Below are positions 31,937 to 40,497 of a DNA stretch of 64,000 nt, piece after piece; position 1 is the stretch's first letter; the number at the start of each line of letters is the position of its first letter. Source of the DNA: Chloroflexota bacterium (GTDB lineage: Bacteria; Chloroflexota; Anaerolineae; Anaerolineales; Villigracilaceae); contig JACRLC010000008.1 of NCBI GenBank assembly GCA_016235425.1, forward strand, positions 1 to 64,000, read 5' to 3'. Below the pieces are notes generated by a model. The model ran no database searches and had not been told where the DNA came from. It saw only the letters and a list, made by a program, of their open reading frames with translations. Position numbers and translations under genes: made by a program.

Positions 31937-33049
31937 ATGAGTTCAATGTCTGACGTGTTGGATCGTTTGACTGTTGAAGGGGAACTATACGACACGCTCG
32001 CTGACGGCTCCGTGCGTTGCCACGCCTGCGGGCATCGTTGTTTGATCCGCGAGGGGAAGCGCGGGATTTGCCAGGTGAGGTTTAATGAGGGCGGGAAATT
32101 GCGCGCGCCGTGGGGATACGTGGCCGCGTTGCAGAGCGACCCGATTGAAAAGAAACCATTCTTCCATGTAATGCCCGGCACGAACGCGCTGACGTTTGGA
32201 ATGCTGGGGTGTGATTACCACTGCCCTTATTGCCAAAACTTCCTGACATCCCAGGCCATGCGCGATCCCGTCTCTGATGTTGCAGTCAACCTGGTGCGAC
32301 AGGTAACTCCCGGGCAGATGGTTGCAACTGCAAAGCGGACTCACGCAGACGTGGTTGTTTCATCCTATAACGAGCCGTTGATCACAAGCGAATGGGCGGT
32401 GGAGATTTTCAAGAAGGCGAAAGAGGCGGGTTTGATGTGTGCGTACGTTTCCAATGGGAATAATACGCCGGAGGTGATGGAATACCTGCGCCCGTATCTC
32501 AGCGCATACAAAGTGGACTTGAAGTGCATGAACGATAAAAATTATCGCAAGCTCGGCGGTACGCTGCAGCATACGCTGGATGGGATCAAGCGCGCGCGTG
32601 AGCTGGGCTTATGGGTGGAAGTGGTGACACTGGTCGTTCCGGGATTTAACGACTCAAATGAGGAGTTGTGGGAGGCGGCGCGTTTTTTGGCGGGTGAATC
32701 CATTGATATTCCCTGGCATGTGACCGCCTTCCACAAGGATTACAAGATGACTGACCCGGATAATACGGATGCGGCAACGCTGATGCGCGCGGCGGAGATC
32801 GGGCGCGAGGCCGGGTTGAGATACGTCTATGCCGGAAATTTGCCGGGACGCGTGGAGGAGTACGAGGATACTTTTTGTCCGCAGTGCAGTTACCGGGTCG
32901 TGAGGCGAAGCGGGTACATCATCCGGGAGTATAAGATCACGGGCGAGGGAAGATGCCCAAAGTGCAAGAGTCAGATCGCAGGGTTGTGGCCCAAAGACCC
33001 GTCCAAAGTGGCATTGAACGGCATGGGTATGCCGTTGCCTGTATATTAG
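31937..33049 (+). CDS. amrS: AmmeMemoRadiSam-system radical SAM enzyme (AmrS-like)
   Basis: 370 residues. Zinc-ribbon-like Cys pairs at the N-terminus (VRCHACGHRC, GICQVR), then the radical SAM motif CDYHCPYC (near 93-100) that binds the catalytic [4Fe-4S] cluster, and a C-terminal Cys set (FCPQCSYRV, GRCPKCKSQIAG). This layout matches the AmrS group of the AmmeMemoRadiSam system. The Memo and AMMECR1 partners are not in the window. The substrate is not settled. I chose ATG 31937 (AGGA four bases upstream); an in-frame reading to 31868 lacks a ribosome binding site and crosses the palindrome. Confidence 0.85.
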   Translation: MSSMSDVLDRLTVEGELYDTLADGSVRCHACGHRCLIREGKRGICQVRFNEGGKLRAPWGYVAALQSDPIEKKPFFHVMPGTNALTFGMLGCDYHCPYCQNFLTSQAMRDPVSDVAVNLVRQVTPGQMVATAKRTHADVVVSSYNEPLITSEWAVEIFKKAKEAGLMCAYVSNGNNTPEVMEYLRPYLSAYKVDLKCMNDKNYRKLGGTLQHTLDGIKRARELGLWVEVVTLVVPGFNDSNEELWEAARFLAGESIDIPWHVTAFHKDYKMTDPDNTDAATLMRAAEIGREAGLRYVYAGNLPGRVEEYEDTFCPQCSYRVVRRSGYIIREYKITGEGRCPKCKSQIAGLWPKDPSKVALNGMGMPLPVY

Positions 33050-33063
33050 AATCGGTTTTGTTG

Positions 33064-33069
33064 TATAAT
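33064..33069 (+). promoter_or_regulatory. TATAAT -10 element for the ABC importer operon
   Basis: TATAAT about 100 bases upstream of the binding-protein start; no convincing -35. The leader between them holds GGAAGGAGG at 33085-33093 and a second GGAGGAG before the GTG start. Confidence 0.45.
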
Positions 33070-33172
33070 CCTGACTACCTTTTTGGAAGGAGGTGCGTGC
33101 TGGAGAGAGTACCTAGAATTTCCCCCCTGTAAATAGTCGAATCAAACCTAAAATTCTCTATGGAGGAGAAAC

Positions 33173-34903
33173 GTGAAACGAAACCTTTCAGTTTTGCTCT
33201 CGCTGGTCGTACTGGCCAGTCTGTTGCTTGCGGCTTGCGGTGCCCCCACACCGACCGAAGCGCCCGCGGCCACTGAAGCGCCTGCGGCCACCGAAGCGCC
33301 TACGGAAGCCCCCGCGGCTTATGAAGGCTTGAAAGTGGAAGCCCCAGATTGTGAGTATGGCGGCGAGTTTAAGTCCATTGAAGCAGTGGACGAATTCACC
33401 GTCAAAGTCACACTTTGCGTGCCCGATCCTGCCTTCCCCTCAAAGATCGCCTTTTCATCATTTGCGATCCAGCCCCAGGAATATCTTGAGTCCACGGGCG
33501 GCACCGGCGATCTCCTTGAAAAACCGGTTGGCACAGGCCCCTATATGGTCGAATCCTGGGAGCGCGGCAACCAACTCGTCTTCACCCGTTTTGATGACTA
33601 CTGGGGTGAACCGGCTATGAATCAGACCCTCGTGTTCCGCTGGGGTACTGAGTCTGCCCAGCGCCTGCTCGAGCTTCAGTCTGGCACGGTGGATGGTATT
33701 GATAATCCCGGTCCGGATGATTTCGCCACGATTGAAGACGACGCGAATCTCCAGTTGATCCCGCGCCCAGCCTTGAACGTCATGTACATCGGCTTCAACA
33801 ACAACCCGCAGGTTGAGGGCTTCGATAACACCACGAACCCGCTTGCCAATGAGAAGGTCCGTCAGGCGATTGCCATGGGCATTGACCGCCAGCGCATTGT
33901 TGACAACTTCTATCCCGTCGGCTCCGAAGTTGCCGACTATTTCACTCCCTGCGCCATCCCGAATGGCTGTGTGGGCGATGCCTGGTACGGATTTGATGCT
34001 ACCGCCGCGAAGGCTTTGCTCACCGAAGCCGGTTATCCCGATGGCTTTGAGACAGTTCTGAACTACCGCGACGTTGTCCGCGGCTACCTGCCCGATCCTA
34101 ACATCGTTGCCCAGGATATCCAGGCCCAGCTCAAGGAAAACCTGAACATCACTGTTAACATCGAAGTGATGGAATCCGGCGCGTTCCTGGATGCGGCTGA
34201 CTCCGGTCAATTGCAGGGCATCCACCTGCTTGGTTGGGGCGCTGACTATCCTGACCAGACCAACTTCCTTGGTTATCACTTTGGCGCTGGCGCTTCAAAG
34301 CAGTTCGGCGACAAGTTCGAAGACATTACGTCGGCTTTAGATAGCGGTGCCCAGCTTGCGTCCGATGCAGAACGCGCTCCGTTCTACGAAGCGGCCAACA
34401 ATGCCATCAAACAGCATGTCCCGATGATTCCGGTTGCTCATGGTGGTTCCGCAGTGGCCTTCAAGGCGACCGTGGAAGGCGCTCACGCCAGCCCGCTCGG
34501 CAACGAGAACTTCTCTGTGACGGGCGTCTCCGGACAGGATACCTTTGTCTGGATGCAGAACGCCGAACCGATCTCGCTCTACTGCGCTGATGAGACCGAC
34601 GGTGAATCCCTGCGTGCCTGCGAACAGGTGACCCAGTCCCTGCTCGGTTATGAAATCGGCGGCACCGCGGTGGAACCCGTCCTGGCTGAATCCTATGAGC
34701 CCAACGCTGACCTGACCGAATGGACCTTCCACCTGCGTCAGGGCGTCAAATTCCATGATGGTTCCTCTCTCGATGCGAACGATGTCGTCACATCCCTTGC
34801 CTTGCAATGGGATGCGGCCAGTCCTCTGCACAAGGGTAATACCGGTGCATTCTCCTACTGGAGCGGCCTCTTCGGTTCATTCCTGAACGCTCCGGCCCAA
34901 TAA
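33173..34903 (+). CDS. ABC importer solute-binding protein (family 5) with permuted segment order
   Basis: 576-residue lipoprotein: signal with lipobox LLAAC (Cys22), ATEAP repeats to about 48, then a peptide/nickel-type binding domain. The order is unusual. The chain begins at VDEFTVKVTLCVPDPAF (72-88), which normally lies about a third into such proteins. It proceeds through GTGPYMVESW (120-129), ANEKVRQAIAMGIDR (225-239) and LLGWGADYPDQTNF (352-365). Only at the end comes the usual N-terminal segment: VLAESYEPNADLTEWTFHLR (503-522) and KFHDGSSLDANDVV (526-539). The domain therefore looks circularly permuted. Paired cysteines (60/82, 260/266, 471/483) could form disulfides. The start at 33173 is GTG after GGAGGAG. 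Likely ligand: oligopeptides or similar; not determined. Confidence 0.88.
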   Translation: MKRNLSVLLSLVVLASLLLAACGAPTPTEAPAATEAPAATEAPTEAPAAYEGLKVEAPDCEYGGEFKSIEAVDEFTVKVTLCVPDPAFPSKIAFSSFAIQPQEYLESTGGTGDLLEKPVGTGPYMVESWERGNQLVFTRFDDYWGEPAMNQTLVFRWGTESAQRLLELQSGTVDGIDNPGPDDFATIEDDANLQLIPRPALNVMYIGFNNNPQVEGFDNTTNPLANEKVRQAIAMGIDRQRIVDNFYPVGSEVADYFTPCAIPNGCVGDAWYGFDATAAKALLTEAGYPDGFETVLNYRDVVRGYLPDPNIVAQDIQAQLKENLNITVNIEVMESGAFLDAADSGQLQGIHLLGWGADYPDQTNFLGYHFGAGASKQFGDKFEDITSALDSGAQLASDAERAPFYEAANNAIKQHVPMIPVAHGGSAVAFKATVEGAHASPLGNENFSVTGVSGQDTFVWMQNAEPISLYCADETDGESLRACEQVTQSLLGYEIGGTAVEPVLAESYEPNADLTEWTFHLRQGVKFHDGSSLDANDVVTSLALQWDAASPLHKGNTGAFSYWSGLFGSFLNAPAQ

Positions 34904-34927
34904 TCTCACCCAGCTTTCGAGCCATTA

Positions 34928-34957
34928 CCCCCGGCAGGATTTGCATCCTGCCGGGGG
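34928..34957 (+). terminator. 13-bp GC-rich hairpin between binding protein and permease genes
   Basis: CCCCCGGCAGGAT (34928-34940), loop TTGC, ATCCTGCCGGGGG (34945-34957), then TTCC. It probably limits read-through or stabilises the binding-protein mRNA so that it is made in excess over the permeases. Confidence 0.65.
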
Positions 34958-34973
34958 TTCCAATAAAACGCCT

Positions 34974-36053
34974 ATGACCACTTACATCCTGCGCCGTATT
35001 GTTCTAAGCATTCCTGTCCTTATTGGCATTTTGTTTGCCACTTTTGCATTGGCGCGTTTAATCCCCGGCGATCCATGTCATGCCATGCTGGGTGAAAAAG
35101 CCACGGAAGTTGTGTGCAATGAATTTATCAGCAGGCATGGGTTGGATAAGCCCATCCCGATCCAGTTTGGAATATACGTGGGGGAGATCATGCAGGGTGA
35201 TTTTGGGCGTTCCTTCCGTTTTTCCAAGCCGGTTACCGATCTTTTGATGGAGCGCCTGCCCATCACAGTGGAACTCAGTTTTTCGGCCTTGTTCCTGAGC
35301 ATATTGATTGGGGTCCCGCTGGGAGTGATTTCAGCGGTCCGGCATAATTCCTGGGTGGATGTGGTGACGATGGTTTGGGCGAACGTCGGTGTTTCAATGC
35401 CGGTCTTCTGGCTGGGATTGATGCTGGCTTACATTTTTGCACTCGCGCTAAAAGGGACGCCCTTGCAGCTGCCTCCATCTGGTCGTTTGAGTCCGGGCGT
35501 GCTCACTACTCCTTTCTGGGAAGTTTGGGGGTTGAGTTTGCAGCCGAGCGGATTGCTTTACACGATCCTTGATTTCCTCAGCCGCATGAACATCTTAAAT
35601 GCCGTGCTCTCGGCGAACTGGAAGCTTCTCACCGATGCCGTCACTCACTTGATCCTGCCTTCCATGGCTTTGGGCACTATTCCGATGGCGTTGATCGCAC
35701 GCATGGCGCGCTCCGCCATGCTGGAGGTGCTTGGGCAGGATTACATTCGAACGGCGCGCGCCAAGGGACTGCGCCAGCGCGTGGTCGTTTTCAAACACGC
35801 CTTTCGCAATGCGCTTCTGCCGCTCGTCACGGTCATTGGCCTCTCGCTGGGCGGCCTGCTCGGAGGCGCGGTGCTGACTGAAACCGTATTCAATTTATCC
35901 GGAGTCGGACGCATCCTTTACGACTCGATCACGGCGCGGGATTATGGGATTGTGCAGGGCTTTACCGTGGTAATCGCAGTATTCTTTGTTTTCCTTAACC
36001 TGATCGTGGACGTTTCGTATGCCTATCTTGATCCCCGCATTCGTCTGGACTAA
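34974..36053 (+). CDS. ABC transporter permease, DppB/OppB-like
   Basis: 359-residue inner-membrane permease with about six transmembrane helices, the first at residues 9-28. The C-terminal coupling motif of this family is seen: DYIRTARAKGLRQRVVVFKHAFRNALLPLV (EAA-loop, about 250-280). Pairs with the next permease to form the channel for the binding protein upstream. I chose ATG 34974, where the typical TYILRRI N-terminus begins; an in-frame ATG at 34941 lies inside the terminator-like hairpin. Confidence 0.9.
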   Translation: MTTYILRRIVLSIPVLIGILFATFALARLIPGDPCHAMLGEKATEVVCNEFISRHGLDKPIPIQFGIYVGEIMQGDFGRSFRFSKPVTDLLMERLPITVELSFSALFLSILIGVPLGVISAVRHNSWVDVVTMVWANVGVSMPVFWLGLMLAYIFALALKGTPLQLPPSGRLSPGVLTTPFWEVWGLSLQPSGLLYTILDFLSRMNILNAVLSANWKLLTDAVTHLILPSMALGTIPMALIARMARSAMLEVLGQDYIRTARAKGLRQRVVVFKHAFRNALLPLVTVIGLSLGGLLGGAVLTETVFNLSGVGRILYDSITARDYGIVQGFTVVIAVFFVFLNLIVDVSYAYLDPRIRLD

Positions 36054-36056
36054 TCA

Positions 36057-37004
36057 ATGATCACCGACACATCAAAAATCGCCCAACTCGATAGTGAAGG
36101 TCTTTCGCTCCGGTCTGTAAGCCTGTGGCAGATCACGTGGCGGCGTCTCTTTCGCCGCAAGTCGGCTGTTGTGGGCATGGTGATCCTGGGTATCCTGATT
36201 CTCATCGCGCTGACTGCTCAATGGCTCGCGCCTTACGATCCATTACAGCCATTGATCGGAATAGAACAAATCAGCAAGCGCGCCAATCCCTGTATTCATC
36301 TTCTTGGCTGCCCTGCATCTGAACCTCAGCACATCATGGGCACTGACGGCAATGTGCGCGATGAATTCAGCCGCCTGCTCTACGGCGCGCGCTTGAGCCT
36401 GATGATCGGTCTTACCACTGTTTCGTTCGCGATTATCATTGGCACGGTTTTAGGCGCTCTCAGCGGCTATTTCGGCGGCTGGGTTGACAACCTGATCATG
36501 CGCGTGATGGACGTCCTGCTGGCTTTTCCCTCGCTTCTTTTAGCAATTGCCATTGTCACGGTTCTTGGTCCGGGACTTCAAAATGCCCTGCTTGCGATTG
36601 GCATTGTCTCCATCCCGACCTATGCGCGCGTTGTGCGCGCCAGCGTTCTTTCCGTCCGCGAGATGGATTTTGTCTCTGCCACGCGTGCCATGGGCGGCAA
36701 CACGATCCAGATTCTTTTCCGGCGCATTCTCCCCAATGCCTTGACCCCGCTCATCGTGCAAGGCACACTCGGCATTGCCACCGCCATCCTCGACGCCGCC
36801 GCGCTTTCCTTCCTCGGCCTTGGCGCGCAGCCGCCCACGCCGGAATGGGGTTCCATGCTCGGTGCGGAACGCAACCAGGTATTTACCGCGCCGCATCTCG
36901 TCTTTTATCCCGGCTTTGCCATCATGTTGACAGTACTGTCCTTCAACCTGCTCGGCGACGGCCTGCGCGACGCCCTCGACCCAAGATTGGCGCACATAAG
37001 TTGA
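36057..37004 (+). CDS. ABC transporter permease, DppC/OppC-like
   Basis: 315-residue second permease of the importer. A cytoplasmic N-terminus with WRRLFRRKSAVVG precedes helix 1 (about 38-58). The extracytoplasmic loop has the family HIMGTDGNVRDEFSRLLYGAR motif, and the EAA loop is DFVSATRAMGGNTIQILFRRILPNALTPLIV. Starts three bases after the dppB-like stop. No ATPase gene follows; the operon ends in a perfect palindrome (37051-37096). Confidence 0.9.
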   Translation: MITDTSKIAQLDSEGLSLRSVSLWQITWRRLFRRKSAVVGMVILGILILIALTAQWLAPYDPLQPLIGIEQISKRANPCIHLLGCPASEPQHIMGTDGNVRDEFSRLLYGARLSLMIGLTTVSFAIIIGTVLGALSGYFGGWVDNLIMRVMDVLLAFPSLLLAIAIVTVLGPGLQNALLAIGIVSIPTYARVVRASVLSVREMDFVSATRAMGGNTIQILFRRILPNALTPLIVQGTLGIATAILDAAALSFLGLGAQPPTPEWGSMLGAERNQVFTAPHLVFYPGFAIMLTVLSFNLLGDGLRDALDPRLAHIS

Positions 37005-37050
37005 AACTAACTCATGGATAATCAGTAGATCACGAAACGACCAGGAGAAG

Positions 37051-37096
37051 CCCGAAAACAGGGGTGCGGGCGTACGCCCGCACCCCTGTTTTCGGG
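37051..37096 (+). terminator. 46-base perfect palindrome (23-bp stem, no loop)
   Basis: From CCCGAAAACAGGGGTGCGGG to its exact complement, centred between 37073 and 37074 (GT|AC). Longer and more perfect than a usual terminator; in RNA it would form a very stable stem after the permease operon. Confidence 0.75.
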
Positions 37097-37129
37097 TATT
37101 CTTTCAACTTTCGTGAAGTACTGATAATC

Positions 37130-37169
37130 AATTGCCCGTCATTTTAGATGACGGGCAATTTTTATTTTC
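37130..37169. terminator. Bidirectional Rho-independent terminator
   Basis: AATTGCCCGTCAT (37130-37142), loop TTTAG, ATGACGGGCAATT (37148-37160), followed by TTTATTTT. It separates the permease operon from the convergent rhomboid gene. Confidence 0.85.
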
Positions 37170-37213
37170 GAATTTTTTCAGTAGTTGCACTGCTGAATTC
37201 CTTGGGCCGCAAT

Positions 37214-37984
37214 TTATGACAAAGACATTCCCCACACAGCCAACGCGCTAAAGATGATGATCACCGTACCCGCGCCGAGCACCACATCGCGGAATTCGCG
37301 TTGATCTGCCAGCCGCAGGTCCGGAAAATTTCCCACCACCTGCCAAAGCGGACCGGCAAACCAGGTGAAGACCGCCCCGCCCAGCAAGCCGCCTACATGT
37401 CCCCAGTTATCGATCAGCCCGCCGCCTGAAAACCCGAGGAACAGGTTGAAGATAATGACGAAGATGATGTTGTTCATGGCCTGGCGGGATTCTTTCCCAA
37501 ACAGGCGGCGGTTTTGATACAGGAAAATTCCCTCCGCCGCGATCAAGCCAAAGATGGATGTGGATGCTCCAACGGACTGACCGGGTGTAATGAGAAAAGA
37601 GAAAACGTTACCGGCGAATCCCGCCAGCAGGTAAAGCAAAAGGAAGCGGCCATGTCCCATGCGCCATTCAAGGCCGGTTCCAAGAGAATACAAGGCATAC
37701 ATGTTGAAGCCAATGTGCCAGATTGGCCCATGCAGGAGTATCGGCGTGAAAAGCCGCCAGAGTTCTCCGGCGCGAATTGCCTCGTTGCTCTTTGCGCCCA
37801 GCGCGGCCATCACATCGAAACCAAGCCAATATTCGCCGAGAACTTGCAGGACGTAAATAAAGATCGTGAGCCCGAGGATCACATTTGTAACGCGCGCGTT
37901 AACGGCGGGAAGTCGAAGGGCGATGGTGCCGCTCGGGGCCGCGCCAGTTTCGAGGTCCGAAGGGGAGGCGGGAATTTCATTCAT
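37214..37984 (-). CDS. Rhomboid-family intramembrane serine protease
   Basis: 256 residues, six or more transmembrane segments from about residue 33. Catalytic dyad candidates: Ser141 in GASTSIFG (usual form GxSx) and His196 in NWGHVGGLLGG. The conserved loop WRLFTPILLHGPIWHIGFNMYAL (76-98) is present. Cleaves membrane proteins within the bilayer; substrate unknown. The start overlaps the gmk stop (ATGA), so the two are co-translated. A C-terminal membrane segment follows the cytoplasmic stretch after 230. Confidence 0.88.
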   Translation of the reverse strand: MNEIPASPSDLETGAAPSGTIALRLPAVNARVTNVILGLTIFIYVLQVLGEYWLGFDVMAALGAKSNEAIRAGELWRLFTPILLHGPIWHIGFNMYALYSLGTGLEWRMGHGRFLLLYLLAGFAGNVFSFLITPGQSVGASTSIFGLIAAEGIFLYQNRRLFGKESRQAMNNIIFVIIFNLFLGFSGGGLIDNWGHVGGLLGGAVFTWFAGPLWQVVGNFPDLRLADQREFRDVVLGAGTVIIIFSALAVWGMSLS

Positions 37985-38598
37985 AAAGTCACCTTGCGAT
38001 GCTGGACTCGCAGATGTTCAGCTTCAATGATCGAGCGTACTTTGTCCACCGTTTCATCGAGATGAAAATCGCGGTTGATGATCACGTAATCAAAATCCTC
38101 AATACGCTGGAATTCCTTGCGCGCGGTGGCAATGCGCAGGGCAAGCGAATCCGACGATTCGGTTTTGCGGTCGCGCAATCGGCGTTCAAGTTCATCTTCG
38201 CTTTCGGGCGTGATGAAAATCAATAATGTTTCATTGGCAAGTTTGCGAACAGTTTCCGCACCCTGCACGTCGAGCCGCATCACCACATCCTGGCCGCTCG
38301 CAAGCGCCTCGCGCACCTGCGCCTTAGGGATGCCTTTGTAATCGCCATACACGATCGCATATTCGATCAATTCATCCTGTTCGATCATGCGCGCGAACTC
38401 TTCCTTTGAAGTAAAAAAATAATCCCTGCCGTGAACTTCATTTGCGCGCTTCGGCCGTGTGGTGGCTGTGACCACAAAATGGAACGGCAGTCCGCGCTCT
38501 TTCATGCGCTGCATCACGGTGTCTTTGCCCGCGCCCGAAGGCCCGGAAATGACGATGAGCAATGGATTGGGTTTTCGTAAATCGAATTCGGAGGACAT
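37981..38598 (-). CDS. gmk: Guanylate kinase
   Basis: 205 residues. P-loop ISGPSGAGKDTV at 17-28, GMP-binding TTRPKRANEVHGRDY near 46-60 and the C-terminal YVIINRDFHLDETVD. Phosphorylates GMP to GDP in the cytoplasm. A TACAAT hexamer at 38605-38610 (complement) ends six bases before the ATG and there is no ribosome binding site, indicating a leaderless mRNA. Upstream are two small stem-loop repeats (38633-38679). Heads an operon with the rhomboid gene. Confidence 0.93.
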   Translation of the reverse strand: MSSEFDLRKPNPLLIVISGPSGAGKDTVMQRMKERGLPFHFVVTATTRPKRANEVHGRDYFFTSKEEFARMIEQDELIEYAIVYGDYKGIPKAQVREALASGQDVVMRLDVQGAETVRKLANETLLIFITPESEDELERRLRDRKTESSDSLALRIATARKEFQRIEDFDYVIINRDFHLDETVDKVRSIIEAEHLRVQHRKVTL

Positions 38599-38632
38599 GG
38601 CTGTATTGTACCAAACAGGAACAGTGACGGAC

Positions 38633-38679
38633 TCAAAGTCTCCAGACTTTGATCCAACATCAAGAGATGTTGGACTCCG
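38633..38679. repeat. Two adjoining stem-loops of the GGAGT...ACTCC family
   Basis: TCAAAGTCTCCAGACTTTGA (38633-38652) and TCCAACATCAAGAGATGTTG, ending GACTCCG (38653-38679). The same architecture as at 42598-42629, 61885-61975 and 63704-63780, with different stem bases. Confidence 0.75.
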
Positions 38680-38734
38680 ATATATTACTTCGCTTCATTC
38701 CCGACCTTTGGCCTGATTCGGTTAAAATAGGAGT

Positions 38735-39115
38735 ATGCCAACCTATGATTTTATCTGCCAAAAATGCAGCCAGCGCTTTGACATTTTCCTGACCTTCAGC
38801 GAATACGGCAAGACAAAGGTGACTTGCGCGCACTGCGGAAGTGAGTCTGTGCGCCGCCGTATGACGAAAGTTCGTATCGCCAAATCCGAGGAAAGCCGCA
38901 TGGAATCCATGGCCGACGATGTCTCCGGTTTCGAAGGCCTCGAAGACGACCCGAAGGCCCTCGGCCGGATGATGCGAAAGATGGGAAAGGAAATGGGCGA
39001 AGAACTTCCCCCCGAATTCGACGATGTTGTTGGCAGGCTCGAAGCAGGTCAATCGCCGGAGGAGATCGAGTCTGCTTTGCCGGATCTGGGGAACGCGGCA
39101 AGTGATGATGAATAA
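38735..39115 (+). CDS. FmdB-type zinc-ribbon protein
   Basis: 126 residues. The N-terminal zinc ribbon MPTYDFICQKCSQRFD with CAHCGSESVRRRM (two CxxC pairs, residues 8-11 and 33-36) is the FmdB/regulatory zinc-ribbon family; an acidic C-terminal tail follows. Role unknown, possibly regulatory or structural. A TAAAAT hexamer at 38723-38728 ends six bases before the ATG, in the leaderless position; an AGGAGT immediately adjacent to the ATG is too close to act well as a ribosome binding site. Confidence 0.8.
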   Translation: MPTYDFICQKCSQRFDIFLTFSEYGKTKVTCAHCGSESVRRRMTKVRIAKSEESRMESMADDVSGFEGLEDDPKALGRMMRKMGKEMGEELPPEFDDVVGRLEAGQSPEEIESALPDLGNAASDDE

Positions 39116-39140
39116 CCCCATGAAAGTAATAAACACAAAC

Positions 39141-39168
39141 TCACCCCGAAACTAATTCTTCGGGGTGA
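39141..39168. terminator. Bidirectional terminator between convergent genes
   Basis: TCACCCCGAA (39141-39150) pairs with TTCGGGGTGA (39159-39168), with AAACACAAAC before it and AATTCC after it. Confidence 0.7.
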
Positions 39169-39195
39169 ATTCCACTTTGGAAACGATCAAGATTT

Positions 39196-39852
39196 TTAGA
39201 CCTTCGCCTGCACCTGCTGGACGGTTTCCTTGAGATTGCGCATACGGCCAAGCATGTCATGCCAGAACGAACTGCCTGCGCTGGCGGCCAGGCCTGTTAT
39301 GATCATGCCTCCGATCTGCGCGTTGGGCTGGGTCAGGATTTGGCTGACATCCTCGGGCAGGAGCGAACCCAGAATATCGAACGTATCTATTCTCAACAAA
39401 ATGGCGGCCACAATGCCGATGACACCGGAGATCACGCGCAGGATGGTGATCCGGTGGCGTTCGTCAACGGCATATTGCCTGCGTAAGGCGGTAATTTTAA
39501 GAGCAAGATCCTTCTGCGCCTGCGTGATTTTGCTTTCTGGTCCCAAAGCCTCCAGGGCCTGATCGGCAATTTCCTTCACGTCCTGAACGTTCTTTTGCAA
39601 TAATACTTCCACCGCTTTGTATTCGGTGGTCAGGTTTTGAACAGCGGCGGCTTTGATTTCCACATCCGATCCTTCAGGAAGCCATTCCTTGATGTCCTTC
39701 AGCAGGTCATCGGGATCGAGTTTCTTTCGCAACCAGGGCAGGGACGTGAACGGTTCGAGGATGGTCTCCACGCTGACGGCCAGCACGAGAATGACGGCAA
39801 AGTACGCACCCAGTACGCCCAGGACAGTGGTGAGTTGATCGAAGTTGGACAT
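39196..39852 (-). CDS. Membrane protein of unknown function
   Basis: 218 residues, not assigned to a characterised family. Hydrophobic segments at about 10-32 (VLGVLGAYFAVILVLAVSV), 137-158 (ILRVISGVIGIVAAILLRI) and 184-200, with a long charged helical region between the first two (DLLKDIKEWLPEGSDVEIKAAAVQNL and on) that could be a coiled coil. Ribosome binding site AGGAG six bases upstream of the ATG. It stands alone between a terminator and the ClbS-like gene region. No motif suggests an activity. Confidence 0.7.
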   Translation of the reverse strand: MSNFDQLTTVLGVLGAYFAVILVLAVSVETILEPFTSLPWLRKKLDPDDLLKDIKEWLPEGSDVEIKAAAVQNLTTEYKAVEVLLQKNVQDVKEIADQALEALGPESKITQAQKDLALKITALRRQYAVDERHRITILRVISGVIGIVAAILLRIDTFDILGSLLPEDVSQILTQPNAQIGGMIITGLAASAGSSFWHDMLGRMRNLKETVQQVQAKV

Positions 39853-39984
39853 TCTCTTCTCCTATTGAAATTGCAGGGATGAATTTGCCGCTTGTTGCAT
39901 AAATTACTAGATTTATTGGCGGAAATTTCGAGTAAAAATGATAATTCTGGTTCAGTTATTTATGCGGCGCTATGTAGTATAGCA

Positions 39985-40488
39985 TTAATTGTTGAGATGT
40001 TTTTCCATTGTTTCGCGATGTTCAGCGAAATGCTCGGTGGTATCCCCCAGCACCCACAGCAGAAGCGGACGTTTTTCAGGATCGTCGGCTTGACGCGGCT
40101 GCATCAAATCATCAAAAGGCATGTTCGTGAGTTTCGTGACCAACGCGGCATACACGCGTTTGATATCATTCATTACTTCATCCATGGAACGCTCCCGATT
40201 GCGTTTGAACAGGATCGGATTGATGACTTCCATATCCCAATCCTCTGTCACATCCGGGGAAACGCCAATCACTTCGTGTGACGGGCGTTTATCCATGTGA
40301 TAACCCATTAGGATCGTCATCCATTCCGAGAGATGCGCCAGATTGTCCTTTGGCGACCAGCCGCCCGAATCGGGTGTTGTCAACTGCCTTTTATCCATCT
40401 TCGCGATGACCTGCATTAGTGCCTGCCATTCATGCTCGATGGCGGATAATAATTCGGATTTGCTGCTGGGTATCCATTGCTCTGTCAT
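39985..40488 (-). CDS. ClbS/DinB-like four-helix protein
   Basis: 167 residues, resembling the ClbS/DfsB (DUF1706) group of DinB-fold proteins: KSELLSAIEHEWQALMQVIAKM start, GGWSPKDNLAHLSEWM with a His near 52, and a C-terminal DTTEHFAEHRETME with further His residues. Members include a colibactin-detoxifying hydrolase and bacillithiol/mycothiol-linked enzymes; the substrate here is unknown. Ribosome binding site AGGAG. It follows the peptidase E gene after nine bases on the same strand, so the two are likely one transcript. Confidence 0.75.
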   Translation of the reverse strand: MTEQWIPSSKSELLSAIEHEWQALMQVIAKMDKRQLTTPDSGGWSPKDNLAHLSEWMTILMGYHMDKRPSHEVIGVSPDVTEDWDMEVINPILFKRNRERSMDEVMNDIKRVYAALVTKLTNMPFDDLMQPRQADDPEKRPLLLWVLGDTTEHFAEHRETMEKHLNN

Positions 40489-40497
40489 CTTTTGCTC

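Noticed and set aside
33097-33132. Leader peptide (GTG, 12 codons) in front of the ABC importer operon
   Set aside because: The AAGGAGG is only three bases from the GTG and there is no sign of a regulatory codon run.
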